NCBI RefSeq assembly: GCF_025961225.1
Contig: NZ_JAOQNG010000009.1
Span: 209,162 to 273,161, forward strand
Length of the DNA: 64,000 nucleotides
Origin: Azospirillum canadense
GTDB taxonomy: Bacteria; Pseudomonadota; Alphaproteobacteria; Azospirillales; Azospirillaceae
Direction of reading: 5' to 3'
A program made the translations under genes and the position numbers. Shown in pieces: positions 45,384-57,076 of the stretch (its first letter is position 1; every line of letters starts with the position of its first letter). The notes below the pieces were generated by a model. The model was not told the DNA's origin and searched no databases. It saw only the letters and a program-made list of their open reading frames with translations.

Positions 45384-45974
45384 TCAGCTCTTGTGGCCCG
45401 GGGCCGCGGCGGCGCCGGCCGGCGGCACCGGGGTGCCCAAATCCTTGTGCAGGTCGTCGAACTCCGCCTGCTCTTCGGAGTCGACGACCATGACCAACTC
45501 ATGCTCGGTCAGCCGACCGGTCAGGACCCGGTACAGCTCCACCAGGAGGATGCCGCCGGTCGTGAGGCTGAAGACGACGCCGATGCCGTAGAACAGCCCC
45601 ATCGAGAGGCCGGTCGCCGGCGCTTGGACATCGCGGTTGATGAGGGTCTGCACCCAGCTTCCCTTCAGCATCAGGAACGTGATGTACAGCATCAGGAGGT
45701 GGCCAATGACCAGAAGGCTCTTCTTCCCCGCCGCGGGCAGCCGCCGGACCAGCGTGTCAACCCCGAGATGAGCATGCTCCCGCAGGCCGATGGCGGCGCC
45801 CAGGAAGGTCATCCAGATGAAGAAGAACCGCGACAACTCCTCGGACACGGTGATGCCGCTGTTGAAGGCGTAGCGGAGCACCACATTGCCGAACACGAGG
45901 ACCACCATGGCCGCCAGGCACAGCACGGTCAGCAGCTTCAACACGCGGAAATAGGCGTCCACAAGGACCTGCAT
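45384..45974 (-). CDS. dctQ: TRAP transporter small permease (DctQ-type)
   Basis: 196 residues, four transmembrane helices (LLTVLCLAAMVVLVFGNVVL, FFFIWMTFLGAAIGL, LLVIGHLLMLYITFLML, GLFYGIGVVFSLTTGGILLV), with the typical RY.F..GI..SEELSRF.FIW motif. The C-terminal tail (EEQAEFDDLHKDLGTPVPP) is longer than usual. Ten bp separate it from dctM. It joins DctM in the membrane. Confidence 0.88.
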   Translation of the reverse strand: MQVLVDAYFRVLKLLTVLCLAAMVVLVFGNVVLRYAFNSGITVSEELSRFFFIWMTFLGAAIGLREHAHLGVDTLVRRLPAAGKKSLLVIGHLLMLYITFLMLKGSWVQTLINRDVQAPATGLSMGLFYGIGVVFSLTTGGILLVELYRVLTGRLTEHELVMVVDSEEQAEFDDLHKDLGTPVPPAGAAAAPGHKS

Positions 45975-46062
45975 GTCCTCCTCCCTTCATCCGGGTTCCC
46001 GCCCCGAGGGGTGGATCGGGCCCGTCGCTGTTCACGGGAACGGGCGCTCGCGCGTGCCTCCG

Positions 46063-46509
46063 TCACCGCGCGCTCAAAAGGCCGTGCAGGGCTTGCAGCG
46101 CCAGACCATAGCCCTGGGCCCCGACCCCCATGATCACACCCGTCGCTGCCAAGCTGACGTAGGAATGGTGCCGGAAGGGCTCGCGGCGATGGATGTTGCT
46201 GAGGTGAACCTCCATGATCGGGCCCTCAAAGGTTTTCAGGGCATCCAGGATGGCGATCGACGTCGAGGTGAAGCCGGCCGGGTTGATGATCAGGCCGGAT
46301 GCGGTGCCGCGCGCCTCCTGAATCCAATCGATGATTTGCCCTTCATGGTTTGACTGGCGGAAGAACAGCACGTCGACGCCAAGCTGTTTGGCCCGCTCGC
46401 GGCACAGCGTCTCGATCTCGGGCAGCGTGGTCGTGCCATAGATGTGCGGCTCGCGCACGCCCAGGAGGTTCAACGAAGGGCCGTTCAAAACGGCGATGGA
46501 CTGGGTCAC
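46063..46509 (-). CDS. aroQ: type II 3-dehydroquinate dehydratase
   Basis: 148 residues from GTG 46509 ([20 protein letters not shown]), AAAGGG upstream; the usual length is about 150. Active-site pattern: [17 protein letters not shown] (N, R and the catalytic Y), [13 protein letters not shown] (N, H, E), [37 protein letters not shown] (S/N, H, R). It interconverts 3-dehydroquinate and 3-dehydroshikimate. Its place inside a TRAP operon and beside quinate/protocatechuate genes points to a catabolic role. Confidence 0.92.
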   Translation of the reverse strand: MTQSIAVLNGPSLNLLGVREPHIYGTTTLPEIETLCRERAKQLGVDVLFFRQSNHEGQIIDWIQEARGTASGLIINPAGFTSTSIAILDALKTFEGPIMEVHLSNIHRREPFRHHSYVSLAATGVIMGVGAQGYGLALQALHGLLSAR

Positions 46510-46612
46510 GGAAGCACCCTTTCGGCTGGCGTCACACCAAGCCGCGCGCGTCCTCAACCCCTATGGCTAGGGGTGCCGCGGCTTGGCATGACGGCGTTTG
46601 GTGGAGACGGGG

Positions 46613-47629
46613 TCAGTTGGCGGCGTGGATGCGTTGCAGCTCGGATTGGAAGAGCTTCGCCAAAGCCGGATCGTATTCGGCGGTGAACCGGTCGAGGATG
46701 GGCTTGGTCAGCTGGCGCATGCGGTCCAACTCGGCCGGCGCGATGTCATTGACCTGCATGCCTTTTTCCTTGAGTTCCAGCACCGCCTTCTGCGCCTGCG
46801 CACGGCTGACCTGCCGTTGGTAGTCCTGCGTCTCGGCCGCGGCCTCCTGCATGATCTTTTTTTCCGTCGCGGAGAGCTTGTCCCAGAACGCCTTGCTGAC
46901 GAGCACAATGTTCGTGCTGTAGGTGTGGTTCGTCGAGGACAAATATTTCTGCACTTCATACATCTTGTTGGACAGAATGACGGAATAGGGATTCTCCTGC
47001 CCGTCCACCCCACGCGTTTCCAGCGCGCCGTAGAGTTCGCCGAAGTTCATCGGCACCGGGTTGGCCTTCAAGGTCTTGAAGGTTTCGATGTAAACCGGAT
47101 TTTGAATGACGCGCAGCTTGAGCCCCTCCAGATCCTCGACCCTGGTGATTGGATGCCGGCTGTTGGTCACGTTGCGGAAGCCCAGGTCCCAATAGCCGAG
47201 ACCAACCAGGCCTTTTTCGGGCAGCTTCTTCAAAAGCTCTGCCCCCACCGGGCCGTCGAGCAAGGCGTCGGCCTGTTGCGGCGTGCTGACGATGAACGGC
47301 AGGTCGAGCACGCCGAATTCCTTGACGATGCCGGCCAGAGACGTGGTCGCGGGCGAGGTCATCTCCTGAGTGCTGCCCCGCAACGCCGACTGCTGTTGCA
47401 TCTCGTTGCCAAGCTGCGACGCCGGATACTCCCGGATCTTGAGCTTGCCGCCGCTCTTGGCCGCGACGAGTTCCGTGAACTTCTTGACGCCGAAGCTCAC
47501 CGGGTGGTCGGTGTTGTTGAGGTGCCCCCAACGGATGGTGCGGTCCTGAATGTCCTGGGCGAACCCAGGGGCCGCGACGAAGCCGATGGTGACCGCCAAG
47601 GCGGCGGTCAGCACTCCACGCATGATCAT
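46613..47629 (-). CDS. dctP: TRAP transporter solute-binding protein (DctP-type)
   Basis: 338 residues after GGGAGGAGAG. Signal peptide (MRGVLTAALAVTIGFVAAPG FAQ), then the DctP fold: KKFTELVAAKSGGKLKIREY, LEGLKLRVIQNPVYIETFKT with the substrate arginine in LRVIQ, and GVDGQENPYSVILSNKMYEV. A periplasmic receptor for an organic acid. Co-location with aroQ and quinate enzymes suggests quinate, shikimate or protocatechuate-type ligands (inference). Homologous to the second DctP at 62668. Confidence 0.9.
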   Translation of the reverse strand: MIMRGVLTAALAVTIGFVAAPGFAQDIQDRTIRWGHLNNTDHPVSFGVKKFTELVAAKSGGKLKIREYPASQLGNEMQQQSALRGSTQEMTSPATTSLAGIVKEFGVLDLPFIVSTPQQADALLDGPVGAELLKKLPEKGLVGLGYWDLGFRNVTNSRHPITRVEDLEGLKLRVIQNPVYIETFKTLKANPVPMNFGELYGALETRGVDGQENPYSVILSNKMYEVQKYLSSTNHTYSTNIVLVSKAFWDKLSATEKKIMQEAAAETQDYQRQVSRAQAQKAVLELKEKGMQVNDIAPAELDRMRQLTKPILDRFTAEYDPALAKLFQSELQRIHAAN

Positions 47630-47862
47630 GGCGTCTCTCCTCCCTATTGTCCGTGGTTAAGAGCGAGGTCTGCTTATGAGGGTGTTGTTGGGGCGCCAGA
47701 GCCCAGTCCCGGGCGGTCCGCCGCCGTCCGGGTGTGTGGCGACGCCAAACCCCCGAGGGTGCGTCGCTGTTGACCTATGCTTGACCGTCAGCCGGTACGA
47801 TCGCCGACAGGTTTAGCGCGATGAGACCTCGTCGGTGCTTCCTGAGGTGGCGGACGACGGCC

Positions 47863-48681
47863 TCACTCCGCCGCTTCCATCGCCGATCCAGAGGTGTGAC
47901 GCCGCCCCCCGAACCACCGGGATGCGTGGCTGGCCAGCGCCATCTCCTCGGTGGCGGCGAGCAGTTCCGGCGCCAAGGCGAGCAGGCGCTTTTCGTCGAG
48001 CCGGTGGATTGGGCCGGCGATGCTGATGACGCCGATCGCGGCGCCGCTCTCCGAATCCCGCACCGGCGCGGCAACCGTGGACATGCCCGGAGCGAAGCTC
48101 TCGAGGTTGAGAGCGTATCCTCGCTCGCGCGCCGCATGCAGCCGGTCCAGCACCTCGCGCACGGTTCTTGGAGCGTTGGGGCCGAATTGCCCGGACTCGC
48201 CGAGGCCCTGCCGGTAGATCAGGCTGAGGGCCGCTTCGTCGTCGATCGTGGACAACCAGGCGAGCCCGCTCGCCGTGGAGGCGAGATGCACGTCCATGCC
48301 CATGTCCGGATCATAGCGCAGGCCGAACCGGGCGCCCTGGGCCTTGGCGACGAAGGTTAACTCCTCGTTCTCGATCACGCTGAGGCGCACGAGTTCGCCG
48401 CTGCTCACGGCGAGGCGGTCGAGGATTGGCTGCGCGACGTCGAGAATGCCGTTGCGCGCCAGATAGCTGAGGCCGAGCGCAACCAGACGGATGGTCAAGA
48501 AATACGGCGCGCCTTCGCGCTCCTGCCGCACGTAGCGCTGCTGGATCATGTCGGCGAGCAGCCGATGAGCGGCGCTCTTCGGCAGCGTCAACTGGTCGGC
48601 GATCGCTTGCAGCGGCAAACCGTCCGGATGCGCGGCGAGGAGTTCCAGAATTTTGAAGGCCCGATCAAGAGCAGCGGTCAC
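47863..48681 (-). CDS. IclR-family transcriptional regulator
   Basis: 272 residues: winged helix (ALDRAFKILELLAAHPDGLP LQAIADQLTLPKSAAHRLLA) and an IclR effector domain (LGLSYLARNGILDVAQPILD, LRYDPDMGMDVHLASTASGL AWLS, GMSTVAAPVRDSESGAAIGV ISIAG). It lies on the same strand as, and upstream of, dctP-aroQ-dctQ-dctM. An IclR-type palindrome is 140 bp upstream. Likely a ligand-responsive regulator of the quinate/protocatechuate genes, with autoregulation. Confidence 0.9.
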   Translation of the reverse strand: MTAALDRAFKILELLAAHPDGLPLQAIADQLTLPKSAAHRLLADMIQQRYVRQEREGAPYFLTIRLVALGLSYLARNGILDVAQPILDRLAVSSGELVRLSVIENEELTFVAKAQGARFGLRYDPDMGMDVHLASTASGLAWLSTIDDEAALSLIYRQGLGESGQFGPNAPRTVREVLDRLHAARERGYALNLESFAPGMSTVAAPVRDSESGAAIGVISIAGPIHRLDEKRLLALAPELLAATEEMALASHASRWFGGRRHTSGSAMEAAE

Positions 48682-48819
48682 GGAGCAATCTCCGCCTCGG
48701 CGAGTGGGGGAGCAAGGGTGGGCAGCCGGTCCATTGGGTCGCCTCCAAAGCCATCCGCATCGGGATAATTGGCATCACAACATACTTGGAATCCGGATGC
48801 AATGGGAATGTCGTTCAGA

Positions 48820-48836
48820 TTGGAACTAAGTTCCAA
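48820..48836. promoter_or_regulatory. IclR-type operator upstream of iclR
   Basis: TTGGAACTAAGTTCCAA is a perfect 17-bp palindrome around a central A. It is close to the known IclR-box form TGGAAATNATTTCCA, and stands about 140 bp upstream of the IclR-family gene. The 385-bp gap 48682-49067 holds this site and otherwise no supported gene. Confidence 0.7.
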
Positions 48837-49067
48837 AATTGGAGTTTGTGCGATGCGGATAGCGCAGATCGCGGTGCAGACCTCAACGGTTCGACGGGGG
48901 CGCCCCGCGGTGTGGATCGGCGGCGATCGTGAACGCCGATGGCGTACCATCCCGCCGGTTTCCCATGTGTCTTCAGGTCGGCCTTGCACGCCGCTGAACA
49001 TTCGGCTGCTGGACGAAACGTGGGTGCCGATCCCTATGTCCGCCCACTCGACCCGCGACGGCGCCGC

Positions 49068-49205
49068 TCAGGGCTTACCGCCTCCAAGAGCGGCGAGCTT
49101 GCTGCCGCCAATCATGACGAACGGCCCCGCCAAAAGCAGGACGACGCCCAGGAGGTACAGCCAGAGCCTGATTGGAGGTGACGGGAACTCGGTCGTTTCA
49201 TGCAC
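49068..49205 (-). CDS. small single-pass membrane protein
   Basis: 45 residues if started at GTG 49205, nine bases after GGAG: VHETTEFPSPPIRLWLYLLG then VVLLLAGPFVMIGGSKLAAL GGGKP. One transmembrane helix with a short charged N-terminus. A longer frame upstream (to 49349) lacks membrane or domain features. No family identified. Confidence 0.45.
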   Translation of the reverse strand: MHETTEFPSPPIRLWLYLLGVVLLLAGPFVMIGGSKLAALGGGKP

Positions 49206-49378
49206 CTTGGGTGCTCCAACGGTCGCGGTGGCTGCTCGGACCGGTCCTTTCGCTGAGTGGGAGCACGTCTGCTCCGCAATGCCGTGCCGCAACGTGAATG
49301 CGGCGATACGGCAGGGAGAGTGTGCATGCTGCCGAACCATACCCGCCACCGGTCGTGGACGGCGTCATGGTCGCCGCC

Positions 49379-50440
49379 TCAGGGAATCAGGCGGTCGGCG
49401 CGGAGCCTTGCGAAGAGGTCGAAGAACGCGTCATCGGTGGGCTGGTAGCGGGTGAAGCCGAGGCGTCGGCTTTTGCTCATGTCGGTGACGACCTCGATCG
49501 GCCGTCCGAGGTCGGCGTCCGTGTGCCAGGGCGATGCCAGACGGTCGAGATCGGTTTCCGCCAGCCCCTTACTCTCGGCGAGGCGCCGCCAGACGGGAGC
49601 ATCGTTCTTCATGATCTGCTCCAACGGCTGGACGGTGCCGTCGAAGGGCGCCGGGGCAAGGCCAAACCAGTCCGCGATGCGGCTCCACATCCAGTTCCAG
49701 CGGAAGACGTCGCCGTTCACGACGTTGAAGTCCTCGTTCGCCGCCTGAGCGGTGGTCACCGCCCAAAGGAGATGGTGGGCGAGCAGGCGGGCGTCGGTCA
49801 TGTCGGTCAGGCCGTTCCACTGTGCGGCCGATCCCGGAAACCGGAAGGGCCGTTCTGTCTCCCGGCAGATGGTCGCGTAGGTGGCGAGTGTCGTTCCCAT
49901 GTTCATCGTATTGCCGACCGCCTTGCCGATCACCGTATGGGGTCGGTGCACGCTCCAGGAAAAGCCGTCGCGCTTCGCCGCCGCGAAGAGTTCGTCCTCC
50001 TGCGCATAGTAGAAGTTCGGCACATCCAGGCGGCCTTGGCTTTCGCGGAACGGCGTCAGTGGCAATGTGCCTTTGCCGTAGGCTTCGAAGGGGCCGAGAT
50101 AGTGCTTCAAGCCCGTGACCAGTGCGACATGGCGCACGCTTCCCGCTGGGCGAAGCCCGTCGAGCAGGTTGCGGACCATGGCCGAGTTGACCCGGATGTT
50201 CTCCGCCTCACTGTTCTGGCGAAGCCAAGTAGTGATGAAGACCACGTCCGGCCTCAGATCCTTCAGGGCATCCGCCGTGGCCGGCGCATCTTGAAGATCC
50301 GCGACGACCGGCTGCACGCCGGGCTGTTCGGTTGCGCGACGGGCAAGGCCCTGAACCTCCCAGCCTTCCTTGACCAGCAGAGTCGCCGTCGCACTGCCGA
50401 CGATGCCGCTCGCGCCAACAATCAGTGCCGATCCCGCCAT
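49379..50440 (-). CDS. SDR-family NAD(P)-dependent oxidoreductase (PRISE-like)
   Basis: 353 residues from ATG 50440 (MAGSALIVGASGIVGSATAT); the 50-residue upstream extension is not protein-like. Rossmann GASGIVG motif, LARRATEQPGVQPVVADLQD, YYAQEDELFAAAKRDGFSWS (active-site tyrosine region) and SVHRPHTVIGKAVGNTMNMG. The length and the FNVVNGDVFRWNWMW segment match the progesterone-5-beta-reductase/iridoid-synthase-like group. These reduce enones, but the bacterial substrates are mostly unknown. Stand-alone gene. Confidence 0.8.
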   Translation of the reverse strand: MAGSALIVGASGIVGSATATLLVKEGWEVQGLARRATEQPGVQPVVADLQDAPATADALKDLRPDVVFITTWLRQNSEAENIRVNSAMVRNLLDGLRPAGSVRHVALVTGLKHYLGPFEAYGKGTLPLTPFRESQGRLDVPNFYYAQEDELFAAAKRDGFSWSVHRPHTVIGKAVGNTMNMGTTLATYATICRETERPFRFPGSAAQWNGLTDMTDARLLAHHLLWAVTTAQAANEDFNVVNGDVFRWNWMWSRIADWFGLAPAPFDGTVQPLEQIMKNDAPVWRRLAESKGLAETDLDRLASPWHTDADLGRPIEVVTDMSKSRRLGFTRYQPTDDAFFDLFARLRADRLIP

Positions 50441-51078
50441 TCCAATGTCCTTCGTTGCTGCACGGGAGCGAGTTAGAAGGGGCGCTGGTGCCGTCAAGGC
50501 ACCATCGAGAGGCCTGCGATCGGATGGAGTTCGGCTTCCGGGCGGACAGTCCTTTTGGCCAGTGTCGCCCGGTTGCGGGCACCGCGCCAAGCGTACACAA
50601 GCAACGTGATGGACAAACGTTGTGAGGATGCCCCTGGCCTTGCTTCAACGGGCGGCGTTGGTGGAAGGAAAGGGATTTGAACGTCCATTGATCGCCTGCG
50701 TTGATCGGAGCTGCGTTGAAACAGAGAGACCCGTTCTGTTGGATATGTCCGAAGTGTCGGCTGTGTATTGGCGTTCGCCTTTGACACCGACCGGCATGCG
50801 ATCACGCTGATTTCCCTTACCGCTCTGGCCGGATTTGCGCGCCGACGCGCAAATCGGTGGCGCTGCTCAGACGGCCCTGCGGGTCTTTGCCCCACGCTTG
50901 GCACATTCCCGGACGACATATGCCTCCTGAGCCGCATCAGGCGCCGTTCGAGCAGGAAGGCGAAGGCGATCTCGGTCCGCCTCCGCCAAGCTCCGCGGTG
51001 ATGCTCGATTGAGGTGACGCGCGCCGCATCGCATGATCGGGCGGCCGGCTGCCCGGACAGGTTGGCGTCGACGACATC
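50441..51078. other. intergenic region without supported gene
   Basis: About 640 bp between the SDR gene and a broken NAD(P)-binding gene. It probably contains decayed downstream sequence of the latter, but no recognisable protein fragment. Confidence 0.4.
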
Positions 51079-51303
51079 CTATCCAGCGATGGCTGCTGCG
51101 AGCGTCGCGGCGTCCAGAACGTCGCCTTCGACGACTGTGATCCGATCGGCCGGGCCGGGTTCCTTCAAGCGGCGGGCATCGCGCAGGTAAAGCGAAAGGC
51201 GCGCGTCGGGCTGGACCAGGAAGAGCCGGGTGGCCACGCGCGCACTCTGCCCGTTCCCTCCGAGGGTCAGAATTTTGGCCGTGGGGCACTCCAGTGGCCG
51301 CAC
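51079..51303 (-). pseudogene. NmrA/SDR-like NAD(P)H-binding gene, cut by an amber codon
   Basis: Reads CPTAKILTLGGNGQSARVAT RLFLVQPDARLSLYLRDARR then ITVVEGDVLDAATLAAAIAG and TAG. This is the start of a NAD(P)H-binding SDR (GGNGQ Rossmann loop). After the stop the same frame reads DVVDANLSG, the expected continuation (usually GQDVVYANL), so CAG probably became TAG. It soon decays further. Confidence 0.6.
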
Positions 51304-51357
51304 CGGGCCTCCGGCGCCGCTGTGCGGCCGCCGAAGGCGCGGTGCGGCCTGGACCGT

Positions 51358-52380
<1,023 letters not shown>

Positions 52381-52638
52381 TCAGCGATACGAGAATTGCA
52401 GAATGGCTTCGGGCAGCCGCGCCCCCCGCACCTCGATGTCTTGGCCGGATCTTGGCAAGGAGGACGCCATGCGGCGCCCGCATGGCTCCCCGCCGTCAAG
52501 CGAACCTGGCGTTTGTGCAGTGCAGCAATAAAATGAGGGCGTCAAAGGCGGCCTGTGACGTTGCCGGCCGGCTCCGGCAGCATTTGTCCCGTCGTTCCAG
52601 GTGAGCACTCCGGAGTGGATCCGGTGCGAAGGATTGTT

Positions 52639-53115
52639 ATGCGCAAGATATTGGACGGATGGACCGAGCTTGATCGCGGCTTGAGCTTTCTGGCCGCGAT
52701 GGCGGCGGCTGGCGCTATCCTGTCCGGACTGGTGATCGGCGCTTGGGGGCCGGTTGCCGGGGGATCGCTTGTGGCAGCAGACGTGGCCGACCAAGGAATG
52801 CATAACCTTCCTCCGGCGGTCTGTCGCGCGACGGTGACGACACTCATGGACCTGTATCGCAGCGATCCGCGAGTGCTTTGGGTGTGGGTGGAGGAAAGTG
52901 CGCCCACGCTCTCCAGCCTCACCGTCATCACACAAGACACCGGAGTCCGGCATGACGCTCCGCGTCCTTACGCATTCCGCCCCGACGTGGAGGAGACGCC
53001 TGCCGGCGTCTGCCGGTTTGCCATGAACTCGGTACACGCGTTGTCCCTGGGGGGCGTTGCCGGCGCGGTGCTTGCCCCCGAAACGGACCCCTTGATCGTC
53101 GGCGTTGGCATTTGA
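52639..53115 (+). CDS. hypothetical protein with N-terminal membrane anchor
   Basis: 158 residues from ATG 52639 (MRKILDGWTELDRGLSFLAA), AAGGA upstream. One hydrophobic segment (LSFLAAMAAAGAILSGLVIG AWG, residues 15-37), then a soluble domain (AVCRATVTTLMDLYRSDPRV LWVWVEESAPTLSSLTVITQ). No known family. Probably anchored in the inner membrane. Confidence 0.5.
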   Translation: MRKILDGWTELDRGLSFLAAMAAAGAILSGLVIGAWGPVAGGSLVAADVADQGMHNLPPAVCRATVTTLMDLYRSDPRVLWVWVEESAPTLSSLTVITQDTGVRHDAPRPYAFRPDVEETPAGVCRFAMNSVHALSLGGVAGAVLAPETDPLIVGVGI

Positions 53116-53215
53116 CCTCCGGTCCATTCATCTCGATCGCGTGTGAACAGTTCCAGGAGAGCATCGGGAAATCTATGGTCCAGGGCCGGGGAAGCAAGAT
53201 TCATTTGGTCCGCAC

Positions 53216-53497
53216 CTCCGCGAAGCGGAATTGTATCGGCTCGGTCGGGACGCGAAGCACGGGACGCAACGCTCGCGTCTGTGGATCATCTGGCTGCTGA
53301 CGTCGGGGCGCTCGGCGACGTTTGTCCCCGAAGTGACGGGCTACGCGCAACGCTGGATCAGCGACGTCACCGGACGGTATGACGTGGCCGGGGTGAATTG
53401 GCTGGGGGATCTGCGCCGTTTGGACCCTGGCTCCCAGGAGAAACAAACCAAGCGGCCAACTCGTTTATGGCCTACGGTGATCCCGTCGACGATCTGA
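53216..53497 (+). pseudogene. IS630-like transposase N-terminal remnant
   Basis: Frame reads GPHLREAELYRLGRDAKHGT QRSRLWIIWLLTSGRSATFV, then GYAQRWISDVTGRYDVAGVN WLGDLRR. This matches the helix-turn-helix start of IS630-type transposases (R..R.Q.VWLLA.GRS...A...G....WV..I..RYN..G..GLGDRR). The DDE domain is missing. Confidence 0.6.
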
Positions 53498-53666
53498 CTC
53501 TTGCGATCACACGGGGCTGCGACGCGGCTGCCCCGGAGATTGGTGCTGGGTGGTGCCCGATTCCTTTTTCGCCACGTGATCGACGGGAGCAAACGCGACC
53601 ACGCGGATTGGCCCGTGTGGCCAGTCTCTTTGGGCGATTATCGAACGATGTGCGCGAAAATCGCCC

Positions 53667-53731
53667 TTGACAGCAACAGTCCGCCGTGCGCATTGTGTTC
53701 GAACACTGATTATCTGTGCGTTAAACGCACA
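53667..53731 (+). promoter_or_regulatory. promoter and two palindromic operators before the BKACE-pcaHG operon
   Basis: A TTGACA box (53667-53672) is followed 18 bp later by CATTGT (53691-53696). A perfect 12-bp palindrome GTGTTCGAACAC (53695-53706) overlaps the -10 region. A 17-bp palindrome TGTGCGTTAAACGCACA (53715-53731) lies just downstream. The first gene starts at 53874. The sites suit repression by dimeric regulators. Confidence 0.62.
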
Positions 53732-53873
53732 TTGTTCACGGCATTTTCGCCGATCCGTGGGACGCGCGACGTCGGTTCGCTGCGTCGGCCATGGCGCGCT
53801 GCTGGCATTGTCCGTCGCTTTGTGCAGGCGACACGTCGTGCCCGGCGCTCGATCACAAGGAAGGGAGGACACG

Positions 53874-55482
<1,609 letters not shown>

Positions 55483-55485
55483 GCC

Positions 55486-56118
55486 ATGATCGCGTCCCGT
55501 CCACCCTTCACGGAAACCGCCTCGCAGACGGCGGGCCCCTACGTGCACATCGGGCTGATCCCGCACCAGGCTGGGTTCGACATCTTCGAAACCAATTTCA
55601 GCAACATCCTCGTCGGCCCGGCGACGAAGGGCACACGCATCCGCATTGAAGGGCGCGTCTTCGACGGGCTTGGCGCCGTCACGAAGGACATACTGGTGGA
55701 GATTTGGCAGGCCAACGCCGCCGGCCGCTACAACCACCCCGCCGACCGCCAGGAGGACAAGCCCATCGACCCCAGCTTCCGGGGCTGGGGCCGGGCCGGG
55801 ACCGACTTCAAGACCGGCATCTACACGTTCGAGACGATCAAGCCGGGCCGGGTCGTCGGCCGGCACGGGCATAGGCCGATGGCGCCGCACGTCAATGTCT
55901 GGCTGGCGGCGCGGGGCATCAACATGGGCCTCTCGACCCGCCTGTATTTCTCCGACGAGGCGGTGGCCAACGCGGAGGATCCGGTGTTGAACATGATCGA
56001 CCCGCCGCTGCGGCGCGACACGTTGATCGCCCAGCGCGAGGACCGGGATGGCGAGGCGGTCTACGTCTTCGACATCCATCTTCAGGGCGAACGCGAAACC
56101 GTCTTCTTCGACATCTGA
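55486..56118 (+). CDS. pcaG: protocatechuate 3,4-dioxygenase alpha subunit
   Basis: 210 residues starting MIASRPPFTETASQTAGPYV HIGL, the classic alpha-subunit start. GRVFDGLGAVTKDILVEIWQ and AAGRYNHP follow, then GRHGHRPMAPHVNVWLAARG INMGLSTRLYF and VYVFDIHLQGERETVFFDI. The alpha subunit lacks the full iron ligand set and shapes the active site with PcaH. Translationally close to pcaH. Confidence 0.95.
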   Translation: MIASRPPFTETASQTAGPYVHIGLIPHQAGFDIFETNFSNILVGPATKGTRIRIEGRVFDGLGAVTKDILVEIWQANAAGRYNHPADRQEDKPIDPSFRGWGRAGTDFKTGIYTFETIKPGRVVGRHGHRPMAPHVNVWLAARGINMGLSTRLYFSDEAVANAEDPVLNMIDPPLRRDTLIAQREDRDGEAVYVFDIHLQGERETVFFDI

Positions 56119-56168
56119 CGCGGTGGAGTGACGCCGCGCGTGACGCCGGCGTCCCATGGAGACTTGCC

Positions 56169-57044
56169 GTGGTTCACGACACTTCCAAACGCTCGGTCCT
56201 GCTTGGCCTGATCGGCCAGGACATCCAGGGCTCCCGCACGCCCGAACTGCACATGCGCGAGGGGGAGGCGCAGGGGCTGCGCCTCGTCTACCGCCTGATC
56301 GACCTCACCCAGCTCGGCCTTGGCGTCGCAGCCCTGCCGGACCTGCTCACCGCGGCCCAGCGCATGGGCTTTGACGGGCTGAACATCACGCACCCGTGCA
56401 AGCAGGCGATCATCCCGCATTTGGACGCGCTGTCCGAAAACGCCCGCGCGCTCGGGGCCGTGAACACGGTCCTCTTCAAGGACGGCAAGCGAATCGGCGA
56501 GAACACGGACTGGTCCGGGTTCGCCGAACCCTTCCGCCGCGCGATGAGCGACGTGGCGCTGGACCGTGTGGTGCAGATCGGCGCGGGCGGGGCCGGGGCC
56601 GCCGTGGCGCACGCGGCGCTGATGCTCGGCGTGCGGGAACTCACCCTGTTCGACATCGATCCCGGACGCGCCGAACGCGTGGCGCAAAACCTGTCGCGGC
56701 ATTTCGGGGTCGGGCGCGCCAAAGTTGGCGGCGACCTCTCGGAGGCCATCGCCCAGGCGAACGGCTTGATCAACGCCACCCCGATCGGTATGGAGGCCCA
56801 TCCCGGCATGCCCCTGCCGGCGGCCCTGCTGCGACCCGACCTCTGGGTGGCCGAGATCATCTACTTCCCCCTGGAGACCGAGCTTCTGCATCGTGCGCGC
56901 GCCATCGGCGCCCGCACCATCGACGGCGGTGGCATGGCGGTGTTCCAGGCCGTCGCCGCCTTCCGGCACTTCACCGGCCTCGAGCCCGACAGCGACCGGA
57001 TGCTCGCCCACTTCAGGGCGATGACGGATACCAAGCGTCCATAA
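56169..57044 (+). CDS. quinate/shikimate dehydrogenase (catabolic AroE type)
   Basis: 291 residues from GTG 56169 after GGAGA. Substrate site SRTPELHMREGEAQGL and the catalytic K in NITHPCKQAI and D in GENTDWSGF; cofactor loop GAGGAGAAVAHAAL; FDIDPGRAE (an acidic residue after the second strand fits NAD). This sequence class resembles QsuD-type enzymes of quinate catabolism more than biosynthetic AroE. Fourth gene of the BKACE-pcaHG operon, before the transporter. Confidence 0.88.
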   Translation: MVHDTSKRSVLLGLIGQDIQGSRTPELHMREGEAQGLRLVYRLIDLTQLGLGVAALPDLLTAAQRMGFDGLNITHPCKQAIIPHLDALSENARALGAVNTVLFKDGKRIGENTDWSGFAEPFRRAMSDVALDRVVQIGAGGAGAAVAHAALMLGVRELTLFDIDPGRAERVAQNLSRHFGVGRAKVGGDLSEAIAQANGLINATPIGMEAHPGMPLPAALLRPDLWVAEIIYFPLETELLHRARAIGARTIDGGGMAVFQAVAAFRHFTGLEPDSDRMLAHFRAMTDTKRP

Positions 57045-57076
57045 GTTCCAATCAAGAATCCCGGAGGAAACCACTC

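Noticed and set aside
43181-45493. A 770-residue plus-strand open frame
   Set aside because: Antisense and out-of-frame to tauE-like and dctM genes, with an extreme His/Asp/Gln/Arg composition caused by high GC.
52381-52470. Tiny minus-strand frame ending GQDIEVRGARLPEAILQFSYR
   Set aside because: Looks like a possible gene tail, but 29 residues with no homologue recognised and no upstream part cannot be supported.
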